Below, in pieces: positions 1 through 11,009 of a DNA stretch of 64,000 bases; the stretch's first letter is position 1; the number at the start of each line of letters is the position of its first letter. Both the position numbers and the translations under genes were made by a program. The stretch covers positions 97,235,706 through 97,299,705 of the forward strand of contig CM041780.1 in the NCBI GenBank assembly GCA_023374045.1, read 5' to 3'. Origin of the DNA: Limonium bicolor (Eukaryota > Streptophyta > Magnoliopsida > Caryophyllales > Plumbaginaceae). The notes beneath the pieces were generated by a model. It ran no database searches, had not been told where the DNA came from, and worked only from the letters and a program-made list of their open reading frames with translations.

Positions 1-117
1 GCAATTTGGAGGGCCTAGGTAGTGTTTAAACATGTGGGATTACATGTAAGAAGATTGGAGGAACAATGGGTAAAGTATAGGACTGAAAACAGAAGTAAAA
101 ATGCAAATACTGGGCCG

Positions 118-509
118 GACCGAACTTGCGACTGGACTTGCAAGTTCGGTCGAGCCCAGATTTACAAAGACGGGAATGCTTCTGGAATGGACCGAACTTG
201 CGACCGGACTTGCAAGTTCGGTCGGACCAGAAAAATTCTCCCGTCAGTAACCTTCTGGAATAGACCGAACTTGCGACCGGACTTGCAAGTTCGGTCGGCC
301 AGAAACATTTCCGTTGAGTAAGCTACTGGAATGGACCGACCTTGCGACCGGACTTGCAAGGTCGGTCGGGCTAAAATTTTCACATACGAAACTTACTGGA
401 ATGGACCGACCTTGGGACCGGACTTGCAAGGTCGATCGGCCCTGTAATTCTCCAGCGTAATTCCTTACTGACTTGGACCGAACTTGTGACCGGACTCGCA
501 AGTTCGGTC
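118..509 (+). repeat. Array of six hairpins, about 71-nt period, in U3 of element A
   Basis: Six 34-nt inverted repeats start at 118, 190, 263, 334, 404 and 476. Units 1-3 and 6 have arms GACCGAACTTG / CAAGTTCGGTC; units 4 and 5 have GACCGACCTTG / CAAGGTCGGTC, a compensatory A-T to C-G exchange. One base of the unit-5 right arm is changed. The loop keeps a core ACCGGAC (ACTGGAC in unit 1). The spacers are 37-39 nt and carry a recurring CTGGAATG before most units. The same array occurs in the 3' LTR (10018-10254 and 16815-16973) and, with other stems, in C and E. Confidence 0.92.
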
Positions 510-582
510 GAGTCATTCAAAAAAAAATAATTAAATTAAATTAAATAATAGTTACACACACACACATATATATATATATATG

Positions 583-608
583 CATATGTATACCCACCTA
601 TACATATG
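583..608 (+). other. Perfect 10-bp stem-loop CATATGTATA / TATACATATG
   Basis: Two perfect 10-bp arms flank the loop CCCACC. The copy in the 3' LTR lies at 17036-17061 and is unchanged, although the adjacent microsatellite differs: (CA)n is present only in the 5' LTR. Function unknown; it lies between the hairpin array and the putative promoter. Confidence 0.7.
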
Positions 609-761
609 TGCATATGTATGTAAGTAAACCATTGTTAAGTAATTAGGAGTAAGTAAATAAAACGTAAGTATTGTAATGCAAGACTTAGTAAGTATGGATT
701 AGTACACGTAAGAGTAATCGGGTTAAGTTAATAATAGATAGATTAATCATTCAACTGTATG

Positions 762-772
762 TATATATAATA
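762..772 (+). promoter_or_regulatory. Putative TATA box of element A LTR
   Basis: The sequence TATATATAATAG occurs about 55 nt upstream of the conserved leader motif GGTGAAAGGTATG, and element F has TTATATAAGG in an equivalent place. The assignment is by position and composition only; AT-rich runs nearby make other starts possible. Confidence 0.35.
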
Positions 773-819
773 GGATTTGATTTGTGAACACCGGAGGAAC
801 GTTGGGATACAAGTACAAC

Positions 820-834
820 GGTGAAAGGTATGAT
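820..834 (+). promoter_or_regulatory. Conserved leader motif resembling a 5' splice donor (GTGAAAG|GTATGA)
   Basis: The motif GGTGAAAGGTATGATTT fits a plant 5' splice site (AAAG|GTATG). Equivalents occur in every LTR family of the window: 17272-17287 (A, 3' LTR), 23709-23724 (C), 29322-29340 and 38708-38726 (E), about 43354-43370 and 54571-54588 (F, AACG|GTATGG) and about 12026-12040 (D, ATAAG|GTATGG). It is usually followed within about 70 nt by a TTGTGTG motif. Splicing itself cannot be shown from DNA. Confidence 0.5.
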
Positions 835-2052
835 TTCTTCATGCCCTGTATCCTAATCTGGTTACCCCGATTTGTGTGCTTATTTGATCACCTAAATAAG
901 ATAAATGCATGAATCGGACTATATTGCACTTACCTGTGCTTGACTTATGTTGTTCTTGATATTTATTGTCTTGAGCACTAGTTTGTATAATTCATGAAAT
1001 GTATGAATGATGATGACTTGTATTCGAATCTTGTATTGTACTTTAGTATTGTAGTGTATTTGTATAAGTGGGTATTGAGCATAGTAATTGTGGATGTGGC
1101 TTGTATGAATGACTTCTGCTAATTCCTAACTACCTAACTCCTAACTTAAGTGAGTAAACCAGAATGAGTAGAAGTCCGATATAGCTTCGGGAACGGGTGA
1201 GGATGCGGAGTCACAAGAGGTTGGCTGCAATTCCTGACTCTTAAACTGGTCCGCGGCCCAAATCCCTTAAATGGGTAGCATCCCGGATTGGTGAGTCAAG
1301 TAAATCCCGGAGGTGAGACGGTGTAGTCCCCAGGGCCGGAGGTCCCGACGACTTAACTTGAGTAAGAGTAAGAGTAAGTAAGTATGGATCCATAAGTATG
1401 TATGAGTATGTATGCGTATGTATGAAGTAACGAGTAAAAGAGTAATCTCCACCCGATTAACCCGGGTGGACCAATGAAGCTAACAAGAATTGTATATTGT
1501 GTATGTAATGTATATGTGTAATTCGGAAAAAGGTAAGTATGTATTGAATTGTTTATGTTGTGCTTCTTGTATGTAATGAAGTGTATGTCTTGCGTAATGT
1601 ATTGCAATATTATGTATAAGAGCATGTATGCATGTATGTTTGAATGAAATCAACCGCATGTATACGACCAAGTGGTCGGCGTACCATCACTAGTACGCGG
1701 GGTATGCGGTTATCATGCACAACGAAAGCTAACCCCCTAGGGGGAACGTTTTTAGTGTGCAGGTACCGAAGCGAATATGGTCAAGATAAGAGACCGGAGG
1801 CACACTCTTGTAATTAGAATCAAGTAGTTTGTGAGGAACGGGTAGTAAGTAGTCTCGTAGTGAGTACGTATGAACTTTGAAGAGGTAGTATACTTGTATA
1901 AGGATCTTAGTAAACTCGGTATGTGGATTATATTGTATTGTATCGAATGGAAGATTGTAGCATGTATTGGTATATGGAGTGTGTATGGTAGATATGTAAT
2001 ACTCGGGATTCCGGTCCATCAGACTGATGCTGTATGTAGAAGTAGCAGCCTT

Positions 2053-2074
2053 GTTAGTCACGTGGGTGACTAAC
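2053..2074 (+). other. Conserved 22-nt U5 stem-loop (element A)
   Basis: A perfect 9-bp stem GTTAGTCAC / GTGACTAAC encloses the tetraloop GTGG, 102 nt before the LTR end, followed by GGCATTGTATCACCC. The 3' LTR copy is at 18531-18552. Elements D, E and F have the same-sized stem-loop at the same distance with different, compensated base pairs. Confidence 0.85.
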
Positions 2075-2181
2075 GGCATTGTATCACCCACATTATGTAA
2101 GTATGTATCCGCTGCGTGTATCTGATGTGTAAGGAGATTGGACGGTAAGCACGGTATTAATGGTAGGGGTGTTACAAAAAG

Positions 2182-2193
2182 TGGTATCAGAGC
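2182..2193 (+). other. Primer-binding site of element A (initiator tRNA-Met type)
   Basis: TGGTATCAGAGC lies 5 nt after the LTR end and is complementary to the 3' end of plant initiator tRNA-Met. Its 3' part is the left arm of a perfect hairpin, ATCAGAGCGA / AGTA / TCGCTCTGAT (2186-2209). Confidence 0.93.
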
Positions 2194-3088
2194 GAAGTAT
2201 CGCTCTGATGACTGGAAATACCGAGTTAGGAATTAGAAGCTAGGGCTAAGGGCTGAGTGTTAGCATTAGAGATATGCTAGTTAGGAACTACCGGTGAGTG
2301 CCGGATCCCTACAATACCAGTCCCGCCGCCGCAAACCCCACTGTATAACTTGGGAAAGGACGCCAGAGAGAAGAAAAGCCTTCTCATACTCGGGGAAAAC
2401 CCGATCTGGCAGTTGTGAAGCAATCACACGGTAAACAAGAACCGACATATGATAGATTCCAAGAACTGGAAGTCCCAGGGATGGGTCCCGGTTGAACCAT
2501 AACACCGCACGTAATAGCGGTAGGATGAACACTCCAACCACGAGGAGGCTACAACTTACAACAGCATGGGGCAACGTGCTTAGCAGTCGCGACACCTAGC
2601 TAGTCAACCAACAGCAAGACAGAAGCACTAACCGTGCAACGGAATGAAAAAAAGGGAGCAATAACGGAACCCGAGACACAAGTCTACGGGGTAGTAATAC
2701 TTGAATAATACCACCAACGGTATGCTAGCTGACTAAGGACATAGTCGGAAGCGGCTAACTCCAAAACTACGACGCCATTAAGGTTGCAATACCTGGCCAA
2801 TGTAGCTCAGACGACTACAAGAACAACCATGAGATATAATCCAATAGGACTACAGGAGTAGTGCCTAAACAGGGAAGGCTCAGTAACCACCACAGATGTG
2901 TGGGAACAAGCAACCAGGAATAACACTAGACCAAAACAACGGGAGTCGCCAAGGATTGGAGAAGTACCCAGATCTACGATAGCCATGTCTAGACCGCCTA
3001 GAAGCTACCTAAAGGATCGAGTATACCAATTGAAGATCAATAAGATCAAAGGAAGAGTCGACAAGACTACCAAATGTAGGCGGAAACC

Positions 3089-3152
3089 ATACCGCGATCG
3101 GTATAGGATTACTCAAAAACCACCAGTACCACGCACTTGCCACGGCAAGTGC
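3089..3152 (+). other. Pair of conserved stem-loops in element A interior
   Basis: Stem-loop 1 (3089-3104) is ATACCG / CGAT / CGGTAT. Stem-loop 2 (3133-3152) is GCACTTGCC / AC / GGCAAGTGC. Both recur in E (36001-36064) and G (63876-63939) with unrelated loop bases but intact stems. They lie roughly 0.9 kb downstream of the PBS in the sense strand. Confidence 0.7.
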
Positions 3153-6100
3153 AGTAAGGACAGGAACACGCGGAGAAACCCCAACACGTCACAAGCACAT
3201 AGGAACGTGCTGTGACCGTAATGAGGCGACTACAGGAATAAATATCCTAAAACCGGAGGAATGAAACCATGGGAAGGCCTGACGGCCCGACCACTGTATT
3301 TAGAACATACCAGTCAGCGAGAAGCTAGACTTAGTCAAGATTTCGAACATGGCTATGCCATGAAGAACTTCTTTTAACACCGAACCATAGTTTTCAAACC
3401 AAGTTTTCTTTCAAAACCACAAACCTTCTTTTAAAACCTTGGATTTTAAAACCAGACCAACAGCATCACGGTGAGTATCAAAGAATGATACAAGAGGAGT
3501 TGACAATAGAATACTTCACCTAGGCGTGTGGCGAACACTACGAGTGTACCCGTTACGGGATGTGGGACAACCGCACTCCAAAGGAGCTTGCGGGCCCGAC
3601 ATACGGTTGGGTAAGTGGTAACGTATCAATATGGTACCCCACGTATGTATACATGTAGTGTGCGCGCACGTGAAGTAGTCAACTCCGTTCTACGGACCAT
3701 GAGTGAGTTCAAACCAGAACAGCTGGACACCTCAGACGATCAAGTATCAAGGAACTCAGAGAATCCATCTGAAGATGAGGAATAAGAACTAGGAAGTGCA
3801 AAGAGCACATACTAGTAAGTATAGACATTGGATATGTCTCAAATAATCCAAGCAATTGCCTGACAGCTGGATGGAATGCCCAGCCTAAACACATTAAGGC
3901 GAATGCCTAACGTGAACCAAACAATACTCAACAAACGGGGCGGGATTCCCAAGAGCAATCACGAGATTACTACGAAGCACAATCCATAACCGGCGAGGAT
4001 ATTCAAACCTAGTCTCAAGCACTAGGAACAAGTATAAATAGTCTACCCAGGGACGGGAGACGTCATGACCCAAAAAGGGATAACTCAAGTACAATACCAC
4101 AAGACGGTACAGTGGACAGCATATCATAAACGTTAGCCGGATGTAACGGCATAGTCTAACAACACCCAGGAGCAATCCTTGAGCGTGACTGGACTAACAA
4201 CAGTCAAACAAAGCGTCAAGACAAGAATACAGGAGCTGGAACGAACACTCGGTTAGGACACCGAAGGGATTTCACTTAACAGGAAATGCCCTAAGATACT
4301 GAGAGGCACCTATTAATACCATTTGCCTAAAAAGGCCTCCTATGAACGGAAGCGTGATGCCACGACTTACCAAGGAGCCCAATAATACCTCCAACCTATG
4401 ACGGTATACATGGAGTGGAAACATGTATAAGCAGCTTGCAAAGAGCATAGCTTGCAGCAATATGGCTCTAAAGCCATAAACCTGATGCGTTGTGTAACCT
4501 TAAACGGTTGCAAAACCCACACCATTACCAACAAGACTTGCAAGAAATATTGCCTCATACGACAAGAAATCAACAACTGGACCATAAATTCAAACCCAAC
4601 ATCCTGAGTGGCTTGGAGTAATGGCCAACTCAGTGTCACTATCACTAGAGCATCAGTCTAGTATACAGTTGACAAGCTTTTAATTATCTTCATGCCTTAT
4701 ATAGCAATGGTAGCACAGAGGCATAGGAATCAGGATAATGCCAACACTGGCCTAGTCCACACTTGGACACTACGAGAAACCCAAGGGAAGGTACCCCCCC
4801 TCGTTAGCCAAAGACCACCAATGTGGTGAAGATGTGAACCCTTGGAAAGGCTTCCATCTATTATAACAATAAGCCTACGCTTATAAATATTGTCAAGGGG
4901 CGATGGAAAAAGGAAATGAGATTTTCCAAACCATTACGACTTAAGGAGTAAGCATACTCCATATGCACTCAAGCATGTGGTGAACCGTTGTATAAACACC
5001 AATATGATAACCTTGTCATGAGACCTATGAGTGGAGACAACCCCTCAACAAGAAATTTCACTTGTCAGTGATAGAATACCCTCCAATTGGAGAACGGGAC
5101 CAGAAAACCCTTGAAGTTTTGTGGGATGTCCGGGTAATATACATACAAGCAAAACTACACAGCCAGAGCCTAAACCAATGCTCAGCTTTGGGAGGACAGT
5201 AATTGTCAAAAACAATCAATGTGAGTGCACGTTGCACATCACGAATGACCAACGCTCAAGAGAGCTTGTAAACCGGTAAATTGCTTTATCCTTGGCCAAC
5301 CAAATATTTGGTAAATTGTATCACAAATGATGATAGAATGAGAGGTAAGTTAACCTACACATTAAACCTAAGTGGAATAAGACATCTCCACATTGGGAAG
5401 ATAATAAGATTGCCGTATGCTACGACAACCGTCATACACACAAACACAGGAAACTCCTAGGGTATTTACACCATAAGGAAATGGTGCCAATGACAATGTC
5501 ACTAAGTAAAAAGGAACTACCACAGTAACAGAAACAGTAAAAGCAATGTTGTACAATGAGTAAGAATACGGTGCGCAACAGGCGACCGCTATGAGGGAGT
5601 AGTTAAGCAATAACATAGAGTATAAGTATGAGATGACACACAGAAATATTCTTTCCTATCACGTAAGTGACTTACTGTCAAGCGTTTACGCCTCTGCACT
5701 CTGTATGACTGAGTGTTTTGGCATTGCACTTGTTCAGCTAATGATCTAATGAGATGGCCGGCTAGGGATATGGAGAATGTAAACCGTAGTAAATCTTTCC
5801 TTTCACCACAAACATGGCATAAGCCAGTCAAGCAAGCTTAGCAACATACAGTGCGGCCTAAGGCCAAAGAAGCGCGAAGAGTGTACAACACACTAGTAAT
5901 CACAAGATGTGAATTCCATTGGAATATAAGGTGAAAGGAGATACAGGAAAGTCACTAGGACCGACGCATAGAAATGCAAGGTCATACAAGTAAAGAACAC
6001 TTGTACTGAACCAGAAGAACTGGTATGATTTAAAAGCTAGTGACAACAGAGGAAGCACTACAACTAAGTGGTGACTTAACCTCGCCTGACAATAAGTCGG

Positions 6101-7833
6101 AGGAACTTAACGAATAATCGTAGAAGCACGAATAGCATGTACAGCAGATTACCAGAGAGCTGGTTATAAATCCTAAACTCGTTGAGTTCAAGCACGGTAA
6201 AAGAATACCGCATTTGTGTAGTAAACCTTATTCCCATAATAGATGGATAAGAAGGTGATGTATAGCACATTAATGATAACACGAAGGGTAAGTAACCCAA
6301 GCTATCAGGGTCGCGCAACAGAAGCTAGTGGGCCCTAGCTAGGAGACAATATACCTAGTGAGTATAATACAATGGCTATTAATGCCTTGAAGCCTGATAG
6401 GCTAGAACCGAATTAACGATGAGTTAAATAAACTCATATAGGAACTCTTGGTGCAAAGACTAAACCGTTGGTATGGTTAAGACCCTTTGACCAGAGCATA
6501 TTCTATAGTATACCGTAGTGAAGCTAAACGCTTCAGTTTGCCCAAACTGATTAAACCAATGTTTAATAATAATAACATATGGTAGATTACGTGGGCGTAA
6601 TCCCTTTTAAGGGGGGTAGAGCGAAACCGCTTAATGTAAGTTTTGTGAATAAAACACATAAACCATAATGTGCATAGCACAAATGAGAACCAAACTGATG
6701 ATTGATACTATGTTAAATAAACATAAGTACTCATTCACACTATAATTATGGTAATTAGGCATTAGACATGCAAATACCATAGGAGGAGTATACCCATCTT
6801 GTAACACCAATGTAAGAGTATTAGTAAAAGAAAAGTAATGAGTAGTGGACGGAGCTCCACAAGTATTGTAACCTTTGAAGAAGTAGTACGAAATGAATGA
6901 GGATAGTAGATGAATGAAGTTTATGAGTAGTGGAATCGTAAGTAAAATATTTGAAACAATTGAAGTCAACTAAATATTATAAGTGTAGTATCCCTTAGTT
7001 AGAATATAGGAGATGATGGTGAGTAATGGATGGAAGTAGTGAAGGTTGATGAAATGAGCATTAGGATTGAACCATGGAGTAAAGCATTTGGGAAGTAGAG
7101 TGAGGATGATTGATGGATTGATTCCATCCTTTGGAGATGTATGAATTCGTAATCACGACTAGAAAGAATAAAAAGATAGAAAATGAAAACAATTAAATTA
7201 TTTGTTTGGTTGAACCTGATGTGGGAAGTCGAACTTGATCCTGATCAAATCAAGGGAAACCAAACACAAATTGGGGTGGAAAGATAGTTCAACACTGATG
7301 TTGATCACATCAGGGTCGAATGATTCTTGAAGCTCCCCTCAAGTGGTCACAAGAATCACACATAGGATAGAAGTAATGAACATAAATTGGAATATGGAGT
7401 TGTGTGTTTAGAAAATTTTTAATTGGTAGTAGTGAAAGAATTTCCCTTAGTATGGAGAATGAGGATTTGCTGGAAGCATATACCGGAGAAGGTAGTAGTG
7501 TAGCATGTTGTATTATTCCAAGGGCAGCAGGACATAGAGGAGTCCTGTGTCGAGATGACCTGAGTGCCTGTGGAATTTTATTGTGTATTGCATTGCTTTG
7601 GGGATAGCTTTGCACTGTATGTATGTATGAATTTCGTAAAGAAGAACCGGATGGTTGATAGTAATATGGATTGGAGTAAGTATTGTACATTGGAATGATC
7701 GGGAAAGGAGAAACCTTGAGTAACGAATTTGGGAATTGCAAGGAGGAAGAATGTGTACCACGGTATTAGACATGTAAGAACGAGTAAGCATTGTAAACGT
7801 ATAACCTCGAGCAACTTTGAGGATAAAGTTCTT

Positions 7834-7846
7834 AAGGGGGGTAGAT
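7834..7846 (+). other. Polypurine tract of element A
   Basis: AAGGGGGGTAGAT directly precedes the 3' LTR start TGAAATACCCC. E and F have the matching tract in minus orientation. Confidence 0.9.
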
Positions 7847-10017
7847 TGAAATACCCCGACCTTAAATATGGCGATCAAATTATCCTAATAGGTATTTAAG
7901 AGCCTAATAATGCTTAAGTAATATTGGTAAGAAAAAATAAATCCAAAAGAAATAAAGAAACGCTTAAAAGGCGAAAAACGCTAAGTAAGCGTTAAATAAC
8001 CATAGGAGGTATGAGACCTCGGTTAGCGTATTATATGGATTCTAAAGGTTTAATAAGACCTAAATAATATATGGGAACAACTCCCGAAGAAAAAGGATCC
8101 AAATAATGAATTAAAACGCTAATAGAGCTTTAGAGCACGTTTTTCGAGAAAACCTGAAAACGTGACTTTAAGTGGTCAAACGGACCCGTGAAAATTATAA
8201 ATCATTAAATAATAATTATTAAGCATTTCTGGAAGCTTAATAACCAATAAAAATAATTAAACGAGAAAATTCCGGGAAACGGGCCCGGTTAGTGAATAGT
8301 ACCTAAACCGGGTAAAATAACGAGCGTTTTCTGTAGAAGACGAAAAATGCTCCAGCTAGCACAACAGTAGGGGGCCGGTTTTTAATCAGTCAAACAACCC
8401 CTCTTACACACTTGTAACTAGCTAATTAAATAAGGGAGCCAAAAAGTAAAAAGTGGAAAAGGGATAAAGTAACTTACCTCCCTCTCTCTCCTCCCATTTT
8501 CCCTTCTCCTTCCTTTTTCCCTTCTCCACCTATTTTTTTCCTCCCTCTCTCTGTGCTGGGCGACAATGGAGCTCCCTCCATGGCTCCTCCACCTTTCTCT
8601 TCATGCCCAAGCTTTGTTTAAGCTCCAAACTCAAAAATAATCACATATTTGTGTTCCCCTCATCATCCTCTACACTTCCCTCTTTTCAAAATCCAAAAAT
8701 GAGGAAGTTCATCTCCATGGGTTTTCCTCATTCAAAGAGAAAAGCACACCATTGTGGAGCTTGGAGTCTTCTCTCTCCAACAAGGTAAAGATCTACATGA
8801 AAAACTCATGTTTCCTTCACTTTCCTTCACAACCATTTTTGCCCCATTATAACACTCCATTTTCTCTCTCTCTTTTGAGCATAATATCAACCTTGCAATG
8901 GTGGTGGATTCACCTTCTTGAACCAAGGGCTAAAACCCCTTCTAAAACTCTCCAAAGGTAAACCCTAGAAATCTTGTTTTAAGCATTTATATGAACTAAC
9001 ATTAATTAAGGGGTTGGTATATTAATTATAGTTGTTTTGTGTTCATTGGGTGATGGGAATGGAGTTTGGCAACTCCACTCCCCACATGGCCGAATTGGGC
9101 AAGAAATAAAGAAAAGGAGAATTGGGAAAAAATGAAGGAATTACAAGCTCAAGGTAAGAGCTCTTTACTAATATTAATTTTTATGCATTAGAGCAATGGA
9201 ATGGGAAAACAAGTAAAAGAACCTAAACTATTGTATTGGTATTGGAGGTTATGAAGTTTTGAGTATTTGGGAACTAGTGAGTAAGTTGTAGGCCTTAGAG
9301 CCAAGTATATTGTGTATGAGTATTGGTATTGATGTTGGAAGGAGTATTGATGTATTGTAATGATTTAGATTGCTTTGTACTGCTGGTAGGACCCTTGTAT
9401 GGGTGTGGCTAGAATAGGAATGATTTTGGTGATAATGAGTATGTGTGGATAAGTGAGAATTGTAGGTGAACTATGGCAAATTTTTGGTAGGAAATGTACA
9501 CTTATGGATGACTTGGTGAATGGGAGAACCAAGGTGTGTATTGGAGTTGGTAGGTATGTTTAGTGGTGATGAAGAGGTAGTTGTAGTATGAGAAGTAGAA
9601 GTGCAAAATCTGTAGCAAAGTGTATTAACATGCATTGGAGAAGTTAGGAAAGAATAGAGTGTAAGACTTGGTAAAATGAATGTTGGACTTGGGTATAGAT
9701 GGTACAATTGCTTGGAAATGAATTGGCATGGTAAGAGGAGTATTTGGATGCAGGAGTGACATTGGTAGGGAAGTATTGGATGGTAGAAGTTGGTTTGAAA
9801 ATCTGTAGCAATGAAGAAACAAAAAGGTATAAGTGCTGGAATGAAGTGAGGAAATTGTGTAAGTGGAGTGATGGATTTGGTAAGGAATTGGTGATGAACT
9901 AAGGCAATTTGGAGGGCCTAGGTAGTGTTTAAACATGTGGGATTACATGTAAAAGATTGGAGGAACAATGGTAAAGTATAGGACTGAAAACAGAAGTAAA
10001 ATGCAAATACTGGGCCT

Positions 10018-10254
10018 GACCGAACTTGCGACCGGACTTGCAAGTTCGGTCGAGCCCAGATTTACAAAGACGGGAATGCTTCTGGAATGGACCGAACTTG
10101 CGACCGGACTTGCAAGTTCGGTCGGACCAGAAAATTCTCCCGTCAGTAACCTTCTGGAATGGACCGAACTTGCGACCGGACTTGCAAGTTCGGTCGGCCA
10201 GAAAAATTTCCGTTGAGTAAGCTACTGGAATGGACCGACCTTGCGACCGGACTT
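10018..10254 (+). repeat. Hairpin array units 1-4, element A 3' LTR (left of D)
   Basis: Units 1-3 are complete. Unit 4 stops after its loop core, exactly where D is inserted. Confidence 0.88.
10250..10254. repeat. Target-site duplication of D (GACTT), left copy
   Basis: GACTT immediately precedes TGTAACACCCCCG and is repeated at 16815-16819 after GGGGTATTTCA. It lies in the loop of hairpin unit 4. Confidence 0.9.
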
Positions 10255-10353
10255 TGTAACACCCCCGAATAAAGCATCCCTAGTTTAATTGAACGCCCGA
10301 CGATAATTTAAACGAGCTTGCAGCGAAATAACCTCCATCCGGGTGTCACAGAC

Positions 10354-10375
10354 GCTAACCACCCACGTGGTTGAC
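10354..10375 (-). other. U5 stem-loop of D
   Basis: In minus sense the arms are GTCAACCAC and GTGGTTAGC around GTGG. Eight of nine pairs can form, one of them a wobble. It lies about 99 nt from the LTR end, matching A, E and F. Confidence 0.7.
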
Positions 10376-11009
10376 AGACCACAATACCAACTCCAAGTTA
10401 CGGTTTGTATGACTGGAAGTCCAAATACAACATAGAAGATACAAACCGAGTACCGAGAGTCTACAACATAAATTCTTAATCCAACAACATAAACCGAAAG
10501 TACAACCCATACATTAAAAGCATACTACTAAAAGTCTTGCCATGTGGACTACCCCCCATGGTAGTCACTTGCCTACTCTCCGCCATCGTCCAGCACAAGC
10601 CTGAAAAAAAATTGGGTGTAATGGACTCAGCAAACTACGCTGAGTATGAACATGTGAAGCCCGTATGTTGCCGGGCCACACGACCACTTGGTCGAATATT
10701 ATTAATTCAATTTACATGCTTTAATAAAGCAGTAAAGCACACATCAACACATCATGATAACATGCACACTCATCGGTAGCATAGCAATATCAAAAGCAGC
10801 CAAGCACAACTTGCAAGAAGCATAGCAATATCAGTAAGCAACCAAGCACACACAAGCTGCTAATATAGCAACAGCAATCATGTAAGTCATCAACATGTGC
10901 ATAGGTATGTTTACCAATGATCCTCCCTATGGGATCGTTCGAGCGTTGTATGCTTTCATTTCTTTTCTCTTGTTCCCACGATGTGTATTTTCTTTCTCTT
11001 TCCTTGCAC

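Larger units (their letters stand above)
1..2176 (+). repeat. Element A, 5' LTR (left end outside window)
   Basis: The window opens inside this LTR. Bases 1 to about 350 match 9904-10254, and about 350-2176 match 16820-18654, i.e. the two halves of the 3' LTR on either side of insert D. The copy ends in GGGGTGTTACA at 2176 and is followed at once by a primer-binding site. Contents in order: a hairpin array (118-509), a (CA)n(TA)n microsatellite (about 553-582), a TATA-like stretch (762-772), a splice-donor-like motif (820-834), GTAT-rich simple sequence (1365-1660) and a 22-nt stem-loop (2053-2074). No coding potential is seen; short ORFs over 1-520 only translate the hairpin repeats. Confidence 0.93.
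2177..7846 (+). mobile_element. Element A internal region, non-coding (LARD-like)
   Basis: The 5.67-kb region between PBS and polypurine tract holds no recognisable gag or pol domain in any frame; the longest ORFs (104-112 codons) are uncorrelated with ORFs in homologous elements. It is clearly homologous, in reverse complement, to the internal regions of E (31898-36959) and G (61046-64000), for example just downstream of the PBS, around the paired stem-loops at 3089-3152, and at the PPT. Conservation of a long non-coding interior with intact LTR, PBS and PPT is the hallmark of a large retrotransposon derivative that needs proteins from another element. Confidence 0.85.

Noticed and set aside
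118..509. CRISPR-like array (regular repeats with similar spacing)
   Set aside because: The spacers are conserved between units and between LTR copies, repeats covary in their stems, and the locus is a plant LTR.
22..516. ORFs of 73-99 codons at the window start
   Set aside because: They only translate the hairpin array, giving repeats such as RPNLQVRSQ.
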